Positions 1 to 7,839 of a DNA stretch of 64,000 bases are shown here, in pieces (the first letter of the stretch is position 1; every line of letters begins with the position of its first letter). Location of the stretch: assembly GCF_039962255.1 (NCBI RefSeq), contig NZ_JAMPKY010000001.1:806001-870000 (forward strand), read 5' to 3'. The DNA is from Leptolyngbya subtilissima AS-A7 (lineage in GTDB: Bacteria; Cyanobacteriota; Cyanobacteriia; Phormidesmidales; Phormidesmidaceae). The notes below the pieces were generated by a model, which saw only the letters and a list, made by a program, of their open reading frames with translations, was not told where the DNA came from and searched no databases. Made by a program: the position numbers and the translations under genes.

Positions 1-170
1 ATTTGCGAGGATAGGTTGTCGATCGCCTCCACCCGACGCTTGGCGGGACGGATGTATATGACCGCCTATGCGCCCTAGCAGCTGAGTAGCAGTGTCAATA
101 ACGTCTTTTTCCCGAAGATCGTAGGCTTCGTGCTGTGATCCGCTACCTGACACCAGAGTAGCTTAAGGTC

Positions 171-698
171 TTGTATCAGGTAGTGGCGTCAAGTTTGCGG
201 ATGAATGCGCTGGTTCATCTGCTGCACCGAACAGGGGCAAGGATCGCTGAGGTACTAACCCTTGTTCTGGACACCATGAACCTGGACCAGCGAAAGTTTC
301 AGGTGGTTGGCAAAGGCAATAAGCGGCGGTGGTGTTTTTACAGTAACGACGCGGCTCGGGTTCTGGAGCGATACCTAAAATACGAGCGACACTCGGGTTG
401 CTCAGCCCTATTTACAGCCCAGCAGCCTTTCACGCTGGAGGTGAGCCGGATGAGCTATCGCACGGCCCACCAGGATTGGACGGATTTAATCGCCCAAAGT
501 TCAAAGCTGGAGGGCATTCGGATGCATGACCTGCGCCATACCTTTGCTACTGAGCGAGTAGGCCTAATGAGCATCGAGGAATTGAGAGCGTTAATGGGGC
601 ACCAGAACATTCAAACAACCCTGCGCTATCAAAAGGTGACGTCACAGCGGGCCGAAACAGTCGCTCAAGCGGCACTTGCTGCATTAGCCAAAAGCTAG
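171..698 (+). CDS. Tyrosine recombinase, catalytic domain only (N-terminus lost)
   Basis: Site-specific recombinase of the phage integrase/XerC-D family. All catalytic positions are visible in the 175-aa reading frame: R24 (TGARIAE), K48 (GKGNKRR), H119-x-x-R122 (HDLRH), H144 (GHQN) and the nucleophile Y153 (LRYQ). Family members are usually about 300 aa with an N-terminal core-binding domain; here the frame opens at a TTG just after a stop at 159. Another frame at 1-78 reads like a fragment of such a domain (STRRLAGRMYMTAY), which suggests a broken N-terminus. It lies beyond tniQ on the opposite strand and may be cargo of the transposon or older island debris. The catalytic half could fold, but an active recombinase is doubtful. 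Confidence 0.75.
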   Translation: MYQVVASSLRMNALVHLLHRTGARIAEVLTLVLDTMNLDQRKFQVVGKGNKRRWCFYSNDAARVLERYLKYERHSGCSALFTAQQPFTLEVSRMSYRTAHQDWTDLIAQSSKLEGIRMHDLRHTFATERVGLMSIEELRALMGHQNIQTTLRYQKVTSQRAETVAQAALAALAKS

Positions 699-1072
699 TT
701 ATGACCCACCAAAAGCTTTGGTAAGTATGTATAGCTATATAGCATTTAGCTACATTCGCTTCTACTGATGCACAGTATATACAGTACTTTGCATCAAGAA
801 AGTGAGGCGAAAAAGGAGCGCATTCAAAAGCCGTAGTAAATGGATCCAGGCTGGATCGAAAACCATCATATTCTGGATATTCATGCATGTTGTTAAAAAA
901 ACAAACATGAGCGCCAGTATCCATAGTCCTTACTAAGGTGGATAAGTTACTGAAGGCACGACCATTCGCAGAAAGCATTGCAGCTTAAGATGCACCGCTA
1001 AAGCTTGATTAGCAAGGTGCTTATTCTCAAGGAGAAAGCCACCTGACGCTCGTACCGGTATTTTGGGGCTGT
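699..1072. other. Intergenic, no gene recognised
   Basis: AT-rich spacer between the convergent recombinase and tniQ genes. I looked for direct repeats of a CRISPR array, a tracrRNA-like segment and transposon end repeats and saw none. A reading frame on the minus strand (547-978) overlaps the recombinase and has no recognisable domain. Confidence 0.5.
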
Positions 1073-1609
1073 CTAATCTAATGTTTTAACTCGCTTTTGC
1101 TTCTTGCCCATAGACCTAAAGGGCATTCCACAGTGGTGGCATTCACCTTTCTTCCAAAGGGATGGGATTTGGAAAGGTTTCTTGCAGCAAGGACACTTAT
1201 TCAAAAGCTGTAGGTGGTGGCGATCGCATACTGGAGTCTCTGCCTTATATTGCCAATCCATGCGATGGCAAGGAACTTCGGAATAGCAAGCCCCACAAAG
1301 CAAGATAGGTCTAGGCTGCATAGATCTGCCTTTCTGAGGCAGCATTGCTTCCAGTAGGGTAAAATCCATTCTGCATAAAGCGGCAAGCATCTCCAGCGAT
1401 TCGTTTTCAGGAAAAGGATTAAAGTAAAGCTTCTCCCAACGGGAAACAGCCGCACCTACCCCAATCAATTGTCCGAGGGCATATCCCGATGGCAGAGTAT
1501 TAGCTTTAAGGTGACGAAGACGTCCAAGAAAATGGCTTATGCTTTCATTTTTGTAGGGCTGTACAGGAACCAGCCTTGGTAAAGAATCAAAATCTCTGCA
1601 TCTCGTCAA
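1073..1609 (-). CDS. tniQ: TniQ family transposition protein, short form
   Basis: Target-selection and recruitment protein of Tn7-like transposons, bridging TnsC filaments to a targeting module. The 178-aa protein has the TniQ N-terminal segment (LPRLVPVQPYKNESISHFLGRL) and two Cys-rich zinc-binding clusters (C105, C108, C128, H131; C139, C142, C157, C160). As I recall, TniQ of type V-K CRISPR transposons is about 165-180 aa, whereas Tn7 TnsD-type proteins are much longer, so the size fits the V-K branch. The start is a TTG preceded by GAGGTGG. The gene lies 27 bp downstream of tnsC and looks co-transcribed with it. Nothing downstream on this strand before the window edge resembles Cas12k. 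Confidence 0.88.
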   Translation of the reverse strand: MTRCRDFDSLPRLVPVQPYKNESISHFLGRLRHLKANTLPSGYALGQLIGVGAAVSRWEKLYFNPFPENESLEMLAALCRMDFTLLEAMLPQKGRSMQPRPILLCGACYSEVPCHRMDWQYKAETPVCDRHHLQLLNKCPCCKKPFQIPSLWKKGECHHCGMPFRSMGKKQKRVKTLD

Positions 1610-1636
1610 CTTACCACCTCTACCTTATCCCTCTTC

Positions 1637-2464
1637 TCAGAGTAAATACTTCTTTCCGTATCGCTCAGTTATTTTCAGCAAAATTTCTGGATCAACTTTT
1701 CTGTGCCCACTTTTCAGAGAGTGGAGAACGGCCTTAGTTAAAATTTTAATGAGAGAGCCCATTCTAGCTCCGGTACTAGAAGCCAGAGTCGCAAATAAGT
1801 CACCTTCCAGGTTAGATTCTTCAGGTAACGCGAGAATATCTAATTCTATAGTGCGCAATGTCATCTTAAAGTCATCTTCTTCAAGTTTATCAAACTCAAA
1901 GAGAGATGGAAAAGTAGAAAAGAGATCATATGAATCTAAACTGTTATCAAGCTCACTACTGCCGACCAAAGCGATAGGGACGCCCGACTCCTCGTGAAGT
2001 TGCTTCAGATCTAAAAAAGCTTCTTTCTGCAAGTTTTCTGCATTATCAATAATGATTAGCTCAACGCCAAAAGGCTCAATACAACCTACCAGCCGAGGTC
2101 GCAAATCTTGCCGTTTACCTTTGGAGGCTGCATGATTAACATCTTTCAATATCTGAGAGAATAATCTCTTAGAACTTGAGTTTGACCATGCCTTAATGCA
2201 AGAGACTCGTTTGTAATCTTCCTCTCGGTAACACGACGATGAGCGGCTTTTCCCTGTATCCCGGGGGCCAATTACCCGCCCACATTGCTTGACCAAGCGA
2301 AGTTCATCGAGCCATCTGAAATATTGAGATGCTCGGTGTGTGGGGATAAATGCCGTTCTAAATAGCTCCTCAATCTCCGCAGTCTTAGCAAGAAAATCGG
2401 TTATATCGAGGGCTGAGGGCAGCACCTCTACAGGGACATGTGTTACGAGCTGCGAGTTTGTCAT
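1637..2464 (-). CDS. tnsC: TnsC-like AAA+ transposition regulator with altered Walker B
   Basis: AAA+ ATPase that polymerises on target DNA and activates TnsB. At 275 aa it matches the length of V-K type TnsC. The Walker A motif is intact (GPRDTGKS, residues 66-73). The Walker B strand reads LIIIDNAEN: D140 is present but the usual catalytic glutamate (DEAD) is Asn141. The stretch between Walker A and B is about ten residues shorter than I recall for ShCAST TnsC. The C-terminal region (sensor-type ALVGSSELD, then GARMGSLIKILTKAV) follows the family pattern. It begins 1 bp after the tnsB stop codon, so translation is probably coupled. The protein is expected to bind ATP, but hydrolysis is in question. 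Confidence 0.88.
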   Translation of the reverse strand: MTNSQLVTHVPVEVLPSALDITDFLAKTAEIEELFRTAFIPTHRASQYFRWLDELRLVKQCGRVIGPRDTGKSRSSSCYREEDYKRVSCIKAWSNSSSKRLFSQILKDVNHAASKGKRQDLRPRLVGCIEPFGVELIIIDNAENLQKEAFLDLKQLHEESGVPIALVGSSELDNSLDSYDLFSTFPSLFEFDKLEEDDFKMTLRTIELDILALPEESNLEGDLFATLASSTGARMGSLIKILTKAVLHSLKSGHRKVDPEILLKITERYGKKYLL

Positions 2465-2465
2465 G

Positions 2466-4352
2466 TTACCAGATCTTCTTTAGCTTTTTATCTTTGGGAA
2501 TAATTAGTCTGTGACGCTTGCCTTCGTTTATGTCTCTTTTTTCACTAGCCTCAGGGATGGCAGATGTTTTATTGACTTGAGAAGTCTGCATAGCCTGAGC
2601 TGGTTTATCCTGAGAATAATCAATGCGTTCAGGCAGAAGCTCAGGCAGGCTTGCAGCGTTAGAAGACTTAGTCTTGCGCGCCTTTCTTAGCTCAACTACT
2701 TTTGAATTCTTTTTTCCTTTTTCTCTTAACTTTTTCTGTTCTGAACGCTGCTGCTGTTTTTTATCCTGCTTTCGTTCCTCAACCAGATTTTTGCGTTTGT
2801 CTAAAGCTAGTAAGGCATCATAATTTGAATGGCTGCGCTCAGCTTTATTCCTCTCTACATTTAGCTGCTCTAACTCGTACAAGCTCAAATCCTGCATATC
2901 CATGTTGATAGCATGAGCATGACCAATAAATTCCTCATCTGGGCTATAGACAAGCATAGTCAGCACATGATCAGGATCATAATGGAGAGTAACGAATTTG
3001 CCCTCCCACGACCTTAACTCCTCACAACGATAGAAGAAATTTTTGAACCTAACAGTTCCGTGTTCCTGGACAGTTACGTGTACCTCCTTCATTAGACAAA
3101 GATCAAGCTCTCGCTCATCGAGAGGATCTGGCAGTTTGTTTCCCATGCCTATGAACCAACGTTCATAGCGAGTAACACGTTTGTCGTTAGGATAAGGCTG
3201 ATGGTTATAATCGTCGCAAAAATAACCTGCTAACATTTTGTCCAGATCATCTATGGTCAAGCAAGCTGCTTTTTCTGCCTTCTCTATTTGCTCTTTGTTT
3301 GCCCTGTTTGGTTGATATCCCGGCAAGGCCTCTAAGAACTGCGTATTAATCGTTTTGAATAGTCGCTCAACAATTCCTCCTTGGTTGGGCCTATCTCGCA
3401 ATTCACACTGAAATCCCAATTTTTTCCCAAGAGCTTTAATATGTTTTGAAGCACTTAAGTCTTTGCCGCCATCCGTGAAGAAATATTGTAGAGGAGGACC
3501 ATAAATATTCCACTCCTTCTTTAGCTCATATTCTGTAGGATAATCTTTAGGCAGGATAGCATTCCTAAGAGCAAGTCCCACCTCGTAAGCCCCTGGCTGC
3601 TTGTGCCATAGATGATAGCCAATCAAACAGCCAGAAAAAGTGTCTACAACTGTAGTGAGCCAGGGCCTCCACTGTAGAGTTATGCCATCAATCCCTATAA
3701 TCCGAATGTCTAACTTGGTATGATCGCATTGGATAATTTGGTTACTGAAGTTAGCTCTAAGAGACTGACCATTTCGCGTTTCAACGACAAGCCAAGAGCC
3801 AGAACCAGGATTGCGGATTTTCTTTTTCCTTCTTTGTTGCTCGATGAGAGGCTTCAAAATTCGGTAAACAGTCGCTGGGTGGGGATAATCACCTTCTTCC
3901 TTTTTCTGGTCGATTAAAGCATGTCTTTGAACCTCTCGCACAATATCAGCAGGTTTGAGTGGATGTTTCTCCTTCAGACTTTTCTCATACACTCCCGAAA
4001 TATAGTCCTGCCAATACTTGTCAACCCGATAAGTTCCCTTGTCGACACGCTGAACTCCCCCATCTTCCTGAAGCTTATCTTCAAGGTAATGATTCAGTAA
4101 TCGCTCAACTTGGCGGATTGATATCTGAAGTGTTTCTGCTACTTTCTTTTTCCTATCGGACTTTACCTTTCGGTTAGGCGACTCAGCCAACCACTCAGCC
4201 AACCTATAGCGCAACCGATGAGAATCCGAGGTTTCAACAAGGACGCGAGAAGGATCCGTGCTGAAGGCCTGATCGCTCAAAAGAACTTCATCTAGAGATT
4301 GAGAGTCAGGATCTGTGACTTCAAATTGACTTCCATCCATGCGGGTACGCAA
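2466..4352 (-). CDS. tnsB: TnsB-like DDE transposase (Tn7/V-K CAST type)
   Basis: Retroviral-integrase-fold transposase that binds the transposon end repeats and joins the ends to target DNA. The 628-aa protein has N-terminal helix-turn-helix domains (about residues 45-170), an rve core with D210 (QCDHTKLD), D294 (FTDGGKD) and E329 (GGIVERLFKT), a Mu C-terminal-like beta domain (about 420-490), a highly charged helical stretch and a short C-terminal tail (KKLKKIW) of the kind that contacts TnsC. Phrases such as LALRNAILPK, LPGYQ and RELDLCLMK match V-K CAST TnsB as I remember it. The listed start is TTG; an in-frame ATG at 4340 is equally possible. The catalytic triad is complete and there is no frameshift. 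Confidence 0.92.
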   Translation of the reverse strand: MRTRMDGSQFEVTDPDSQSLDEVLLSDQAFSTDPSRVLVETSDSHRLRYRLAEWLAESPNRKVKSDRKKKVAETLQISIRQVERLLNHYLEDKLQEDGGVQRVDKGTYRVDKYWQDYISGVYEKSLKEKHPLKPADIVREVQRHALIDQKKEEGDYPHPATVYRILKPLIEQQRRKKKIRNPGSGSWLVVETRNGQSLRANFSNQIIQCDHTKLDIRIIGIDGITLQWRPWLTTVVDTFSGCLIGYHLWHKQPGAYEVGLALRNAILPKDYPTEYELKKEWNIYGPPLQYFFTDGGKDLSASKHIKALGKKLGFQCELRDRPNQGGIVERLFKTINTQFLEALPGYQPNRANKEQIEKAEKAACLTIDDLDKMLAGYFCDDYNHQPYPNDKRVTRYERWFIGMGNKLPDPLDERELDLCLMKEVHVTVQEHGTVRFKNFFYRCEELRSWEGKFVTLHYDPDHVLTMLVYSPDEEFIGHAHAINMDMQDLSLYELEQLNVERNKAERSHSNYDALLALDKRKNLVEERKQDKKQQQRSEQKKLREKGKKNSKVVELRKARKTKSSNAASLPELLPERIDYSQDKPAQAMQTSQVNKTSAIPEASEKRDINEGKRHRLIIPKDKKLKKIW

Positions 4353-4406
4353 TATCTAGCGATTCAGTACAAGGGTACCATCATGTTTTGGGGATGGCTA
4401 GTCTTG

Positions 4407-4424
4407 CGACAAGAATTTTGCGAA
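4407..4424 (+). repeat. Probable TnsB-binding end repeat
   Basis: The 18-mer CGACAAGAATTTTGCGAA lies 55 bp upstream of the tnsB start, where the left end of a V-K-type element is expected. It matches the consensus CGACATTTAATTTGCGAA read from the array near 45 kb. Two weaker copies may follow (about 4435-4452 ending CTGAGAA, and about 4484-4500 with GAATTTGCAC). The polarity, CGACA on the inner side, agrees with what I recall of ShCAST ends. A possible element terminus is the ACA at 4509-4511, but no partner end is visible to confirm it. Confidence 0.5.
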
Positions 4425-4517
4425 TCCTTTAGATGTCAAGTTTCTCTGAGAAGACCAAAAGTAGCTTTTCCCATAATTATAAGAGGGCTTGAATTTGCAC
4501 CCTAGGAAAACATTCAA

Positions 4518-4859
4518 TGGCAATAAACCGGGATATTCTCAAGGCGCAATACATGTATGCCAACTATGCGACTTAGCTTGACAACCTGGCGCTGAACTTG
4601 ACGTGTATTCAGCTGCTGGCCCGCAGTGGCACTGATGAGTCGGTGGCCCAACACCTGGTAAAAGAGTCAATTTTTCACTGAGTGGGTAGTGCTCGGCGTT
4701 GATCTAAAGATAGACATAGCGTTTGCCAAGGACTTAGTTGATCTACAACGGTTGCTGAGCCGGTGGAAGCTAGAATGGTCTGAGTTGTGGGCTAATGAGG
4801 CTAGACGTCAGGAGATAGCGACGCTGGCTCAGCAGTGGTGCGAGCGGATTTACGGCTAG
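4518..4859 (+). pseudogene. Decayed small gene, unknown family
   Basis: A coding remnant of about 113 codons. It opens with ATG at 4518 (MAINRDILKAQYMYANYAT), meets an in-frame TAG, continues as LDNLALNLTCIQLLARSG, and then loses one T in a poly-T run near 4674. After that, the next frame reads FFTEWVVLGVDLKIDIAFAK through to a stop at 4857-4859. Restoring one T and reading through the TAG gives a continuous helical protein. I do not recognise the family. It begins only a few bases beyond the presumed tnsB-side transposon end, so the insertion may have removed its promoter and let it decay. Confidence 0.55.
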
Positions 4860-4944
4860 GGAGAGTTGCTGGCGAGTTGCTAGCGATCGCTCCAAATCCA
4901 TGCCTTTGGAGTTACAGAACAGCCCAAAACATCAGTAGGCTGAA

Positions 4945-5088
4945 GTGACCTTACCTCAAAAAAGTAGACAGGTAATTCAGGCAGCGTTGGAGGCAAGTGA
5001 ATCATGGGAGTCTGTAGCGGCTTTGCTGCACCACGGGACACATGCCGATTTCTGGACAATGTGTAGAGAGTGGCCCACAAACGATTGA
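4945..5088 (+). pseudogene. Short reading frame, probable gene fragment
   Basis: A 47-codon GTG-started frame (VTLPQKSRQVIQAALEASES...) with protein-like composition that ends at a TGA. It follows the decayed gene and precedes another short frame on the same strand. No family is recognised. It could be a small intact gene or the front of a second broken one. Confidence 0.35.
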
Positions 5089-5107
5089 GCAGTATGCATG
5101 AGGGACG

Positions 5108-5233
5108 ATGACTCAGCTGCAAGCTATTGAGACACTTCAGATGGGACAACCACAGCGGATGCTACCAACTTGGAGCGATCGGGTTCAGTGGTTAGCGGCA
5201 TTCTATTTATCGAGTTCGCCGTCGATAGATTGA
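5108..5233 (+). pseudogene. Short reading frame, probable gene fragment
   Basis: A 41-codon ATG-started frame (MTQLQAIETLQMGQPQRMLP...) with protein-like composition, 19 bp after the preceding fragment and in a different frame. No family is recognised. It is most likely part of the same decayed block outside the transposon end. Confidence 0.35.
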
Positions 5234-5490
5234 TTGATAGAGGGGTACTGGGCTTTAGGTAAATGGCACGGGTTGTCTACATAGCTCTTAATCAGTATTA
5301 TAGCTAGCGGCTTTGGGCCTTCGAATAGCCCCTTGGCTTAGTGAATCTTGTGGTTAACGGTGCGGCTAAGACATTTGCGGTGGGGCGAGCTTTTGGTTGA
5401 GAATAAGCCATCTGAGAGGTGAGTTCTGTCTTTTGAGTGCCGGTTGGACAACCTTACGTCAATACTTTTGAGGATTGTCTATACCTATGA
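5234..5490. other. Intergenic upstream of the sigma/TPS gene run
   Basis: No gene or convincing repeat seen. It must hold the promoter of the sigma-factor gene that opens the next transcription unit, but I cannot place -10/-35 boxes with confidence. Confidence 0.3.
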
Positions 5491-5511
5491 TTGAGACTCG
5501 CGGGTTTGGGA

Positions 5512-6714
5512 ATGCAGCTACGCACCACGGTGATCGAACTTTTTTCAACCTTTATTCGGTTCTCGGGCGATCGTTTTGATGGTTGGGTCAGCGATTGGCG
5601 ACTGAAAAAGGGGATGGCAGATCACCTGACTCGGGCAGACCAAGCGATACAATCGGAAGATTTTTGGGCATTGTACTGGCATCAACGTTGGCAGTCCGAC
5701 ATATCTAGTCAGGCAGAGGCTCACCTCCAGGCTTATCTGCAAGAACCCTGCTACTGGGCAGCCCGACGGATCACAGAGCGCTTTGTCCAGGGGCAATGGA
5801 CTTTGGCCGATGGGTTTCAAACGGCGATCGCCCATACTCCCAGTATTCTCAAGCGCTATAAACCGGACTACGGCAGTAGCCTAAGCACCTATGCCCAGAC
5901 TGCGTTTAGCAACGTCATTCGTGATCATCTGCGGCAGCAGCATGAGGCCAATATTTGCAGCGATTGGGGCCTGCTGCGCCGCCTCAGCCAGGCACAGCTC
6001 CAGCGATCGTTGGGGTTTGCAGGGGTGCCCCAAACGGAGTCTGCCATCCTAATATGGCAATGCTTTAGAGCGGTTTGTCTGCCCGATCCCCAGCGACCGG
6101 TGAAGGCTTTACCTCCGCCGACTCCCGACCAGATAGCCCAAATGGCTGAGCGCTACAACCAGCAACGGGTTCAGCTCAGCCCAATACCCCCCCGGCTCGG
6201 GGCTGAAGACCTGGTAGTGAGTCTTCAGCAAGTGGTGCAGGCGGCTCGTGCCTACCTGGCACCGCCGATCATATCGCTCAATCAGTCCCAGTTTGACCAG
6301 GCTGGTCAAGAGCAGTTAGATACCTTGAGTAGTGACGATAGTCCCATGAACCGGCTGCTAGCGAATGAAGCCTACGCCGAACAGCAGCGGCGGGTGCAGC
6401 AACTGGAGGCCGTGTTGGGAGGTGCGATCGCGGCGCTAACTCTAGCCGATCAAACCCTGCTGCAGCTTTATTATCGAGGGGGGCTAACTCAAGCGGCGAT
6501 CGCCCAACAGCTGCAAATGCAGCAGTATCAGGTGTCGCGTCGGCTCAGTCGGGTGCGCCAGCAGCTCTTAGTCAATGTGGCCCAGTGGAGTCAAAAAACC
6601 CTGCATATTACCCTTGATTCCGCCGTATTAGCCAGTATGAGCGACGCGATTCACGAGTGGTTACAGCGGCATTATCAGAACACAGCAGAGGATCTCGATG
6701 AGCTTGGTGTTTGA
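5512..6714 (+). CDS. Sigma-70-like protein of the cyanobacterial CHAT/TPS locus
   Basis: A protein of about 400 aa. The middle looks like sigma region 2 (SLSTYAQTAFSNVIRDHLRQ, about residues 115-145). The C-terminal part looks like sigma region 4 with a helix-turn-helix (LTLADQTLLQLYYRGGLTQA then QQLQMQQYQVSRRLSRVRQQL, about 315-360). It resembles the non-canonical sigma-70 proteins that open sigma-DUF1822-CHAT/CHASE2 gene runs in cyanobacteria. The frame is open from a TTG at 5491; the ATG at 5512 is preferred. Its end overlaps the DUF1822 gene by 17 bp, so the two are probably translated together. Its targets are unknown; local autoregulation of the secretion genes is a reasonable guess. 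Confidence 0.75.
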   Translation: MQLRTTVIELFSTFIRFSGDRFDGWVSDWRLKKGMADHLTRADQAIQSEDFWALYWHQRWQSDISSQAEAHLQAYLQEPCYWAARRITERFVQGQWTLADGFQTAIAHTPSILKRYKPDYGSSLSTYAQTAFSNVIRDHLRQQHEANICSDWGLLRRLSQAQLQRSLGFAGVPQTESAILIWQCFRAVCLPDPQRPVKALPPPTPDQIAQMAERYNQQRVQLSPIPPRLGAEDLVVSLQQVVQAARAYLAPPIISLNQSQFDQAGQEQLDTLSSDDSPMNRLLANEAYAEQQRRVQQLEAVLGGAIAALTLADQTLLQLYYRGGLTQAAIAQQLQMQQYQVSRRLSRVRQQLLVNVAQWSQKTLHITLDSAVLASMSDAIHEWLQRHYQNTAEDLDELGV

Positions 6715-7828
6715 CAATCCGGTGCAACCCGTACTGGCGATGTCGCCCGATCTAGCGCTGTGGCAGCAGTGCCAGTCGATTACAGATCCGGCGGCCCGCT
6801 GGCGGGTCTATCTGCATCGGTTGGGGTTGGAGGCTCTGCGCGGTTGGGCGCAGGACGAAATTAACCAGTCAATTCACCCCTGGCCCGCCGATGCGGTTGA
6901 TCTCTGGCAGTGGGTTGATGGGCTGGCCCTGGTGCTGGGTGATCGCCGCCTGGTGGTGATCTTGAGTGAGGCGATCGATGCCACATCGCTGGCGGTGCCC
7001 CAGGAATGGGTCGATATTCCGGATTGGGCAGCGGACTACTATGTAGCGGCTCAGGTGGATGTTGACGAGCAGCGGCTGGCACTGTGGGGCTATGGCACCT
7101 ACGCCCAGGTGAAAATCCAGGGGCAATACGAGCCGCGCGATCGCACCTACAGCCTCAGCGCAAATGACCTGATCCAAGATTTTTCTGTTTTTTGGGTAGC
7201 TCAACAGCTCGAACAACCCCAAACCATTGCACTTCCCGACCTTCCCCCTCTCTCAGAGGCCCAGGCTGAGCGGCTGATCGAGCGGCTAGCCGGGGCTCTC
7301 GAACCAAGGCTAGATATGCCGTTTGAGCAGTGGGGGGCGCTGCTTAAGAATACCCGCTGGCGGCGGCAGATCTGGCAGCAGCGGCAGGGCATAGCGTCGG
7401 TTGACATAAGCGACTGGGTCAGACAACTATTTGCACCGAGTTGGCGATCGCTGGCCTCGCTGCTGCCCCAAACCCCGGCGTTAGGGTTTCGTTCTGTGGG
7501 CATCAGCCCTGGGATGATCAGTCGAGGCAAAGCCATTTTTCTTAACCCCCCCGGTTTCTATCTGGTGCTGGGGGTGCGGGTGGAGATAGCGGACGATGAT
7601 CGTCGGAGCATTAGCATCCAGCTTTTTCCATCCACGGCGGACATATTGCCAGGGGGCATCATCCTTGCTTTAGATCTGCCAGAAACCGAAGCGCGGCTGC
7701 AAACGGTGCAAGCGGGCGATCGCGACAATTACATTCAGCTACCGAGTTTTCGCTGTCCGCTGGGACAACAGTTTCGGGTCAGGGTTCAGCTGGGGGATGC
7801 TATGGTGCAAGAGGATTTCATCAGCTAA
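6698..7828 (+). CDS. DUF1822 family protein
   Basis: A 376-aa protein of the cyanobacteria-specific DUF1822 family. Recognisable features are the aromatic N-terminal half (LWQWVDGLALVLGDRRLVVI, WVDIPDWAADYYVAAQVDVD, LWGYGTYAQVK) and the C-terminal beta-rich region ending in FRVRVQLGDAMVQEDF. There is no signal peptide or membrane segment, so it is cytoplasmic. Its molecular role is not known to me. It overlaps the sigma-like gene by 17 bp and ends 11 bp before the CHAT-CHASE2 gene, which suggests that the three work as a unit, possibly with DUF1822 controlling the sigma factor. Confidence 0.8.
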   Translation: MSLVFDNPVQPVLAMSPDLALWQQCQSITDPAARWRVYLHRLGLEALRGWAQDEINQSIHPWPADAVDLWQWVDGLALVLGDRRLVVILSEAIDATSLAVPQEWVDIPDWAADYYVAAQVDVDEQRLALWGYGTYAQVKIQGQYEPRDRTYSLSANDLIQDFSVFWVAQQLEQPQTIALPDLPPLSEAQAERLIERLAGALEPRLDMPFEQWGALLKNTRWRRQIWQQRQGIASVDISDWVRQLFAPSWRSLASLLPQTPALGFRSVGISPGMISRGKAIFLNPPGFYLVLGVRVEIADDDRRSISIQLFPSTADILPGGIILALDLPETEARLQTVQAGDRDNYIQLPSFRCPLGQQFRVRVQLGDAMVQEDFIS

Positions 7829-7839
7829 GAGCTGAGACA

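Noticed and set aside
547-978. 143-aa minus-strand frame overlapping the recombinase
   Set aside because: No recognisable domain, overlaps a better-supported gene and lacks a clear ribosome site.
699-1072. Possible CRISPR array or tracrRNA downstream of tniQ
   Set aside because: No repeated unit of 25-40 bp is visible in this stretch.
4560-4585. Further end repeat (GCGACTTAGCTTGACAA) in the decayed gene
   Set aside because: Only a partial match to the 18-mer and it lies within the coding remnant; treated as chance.
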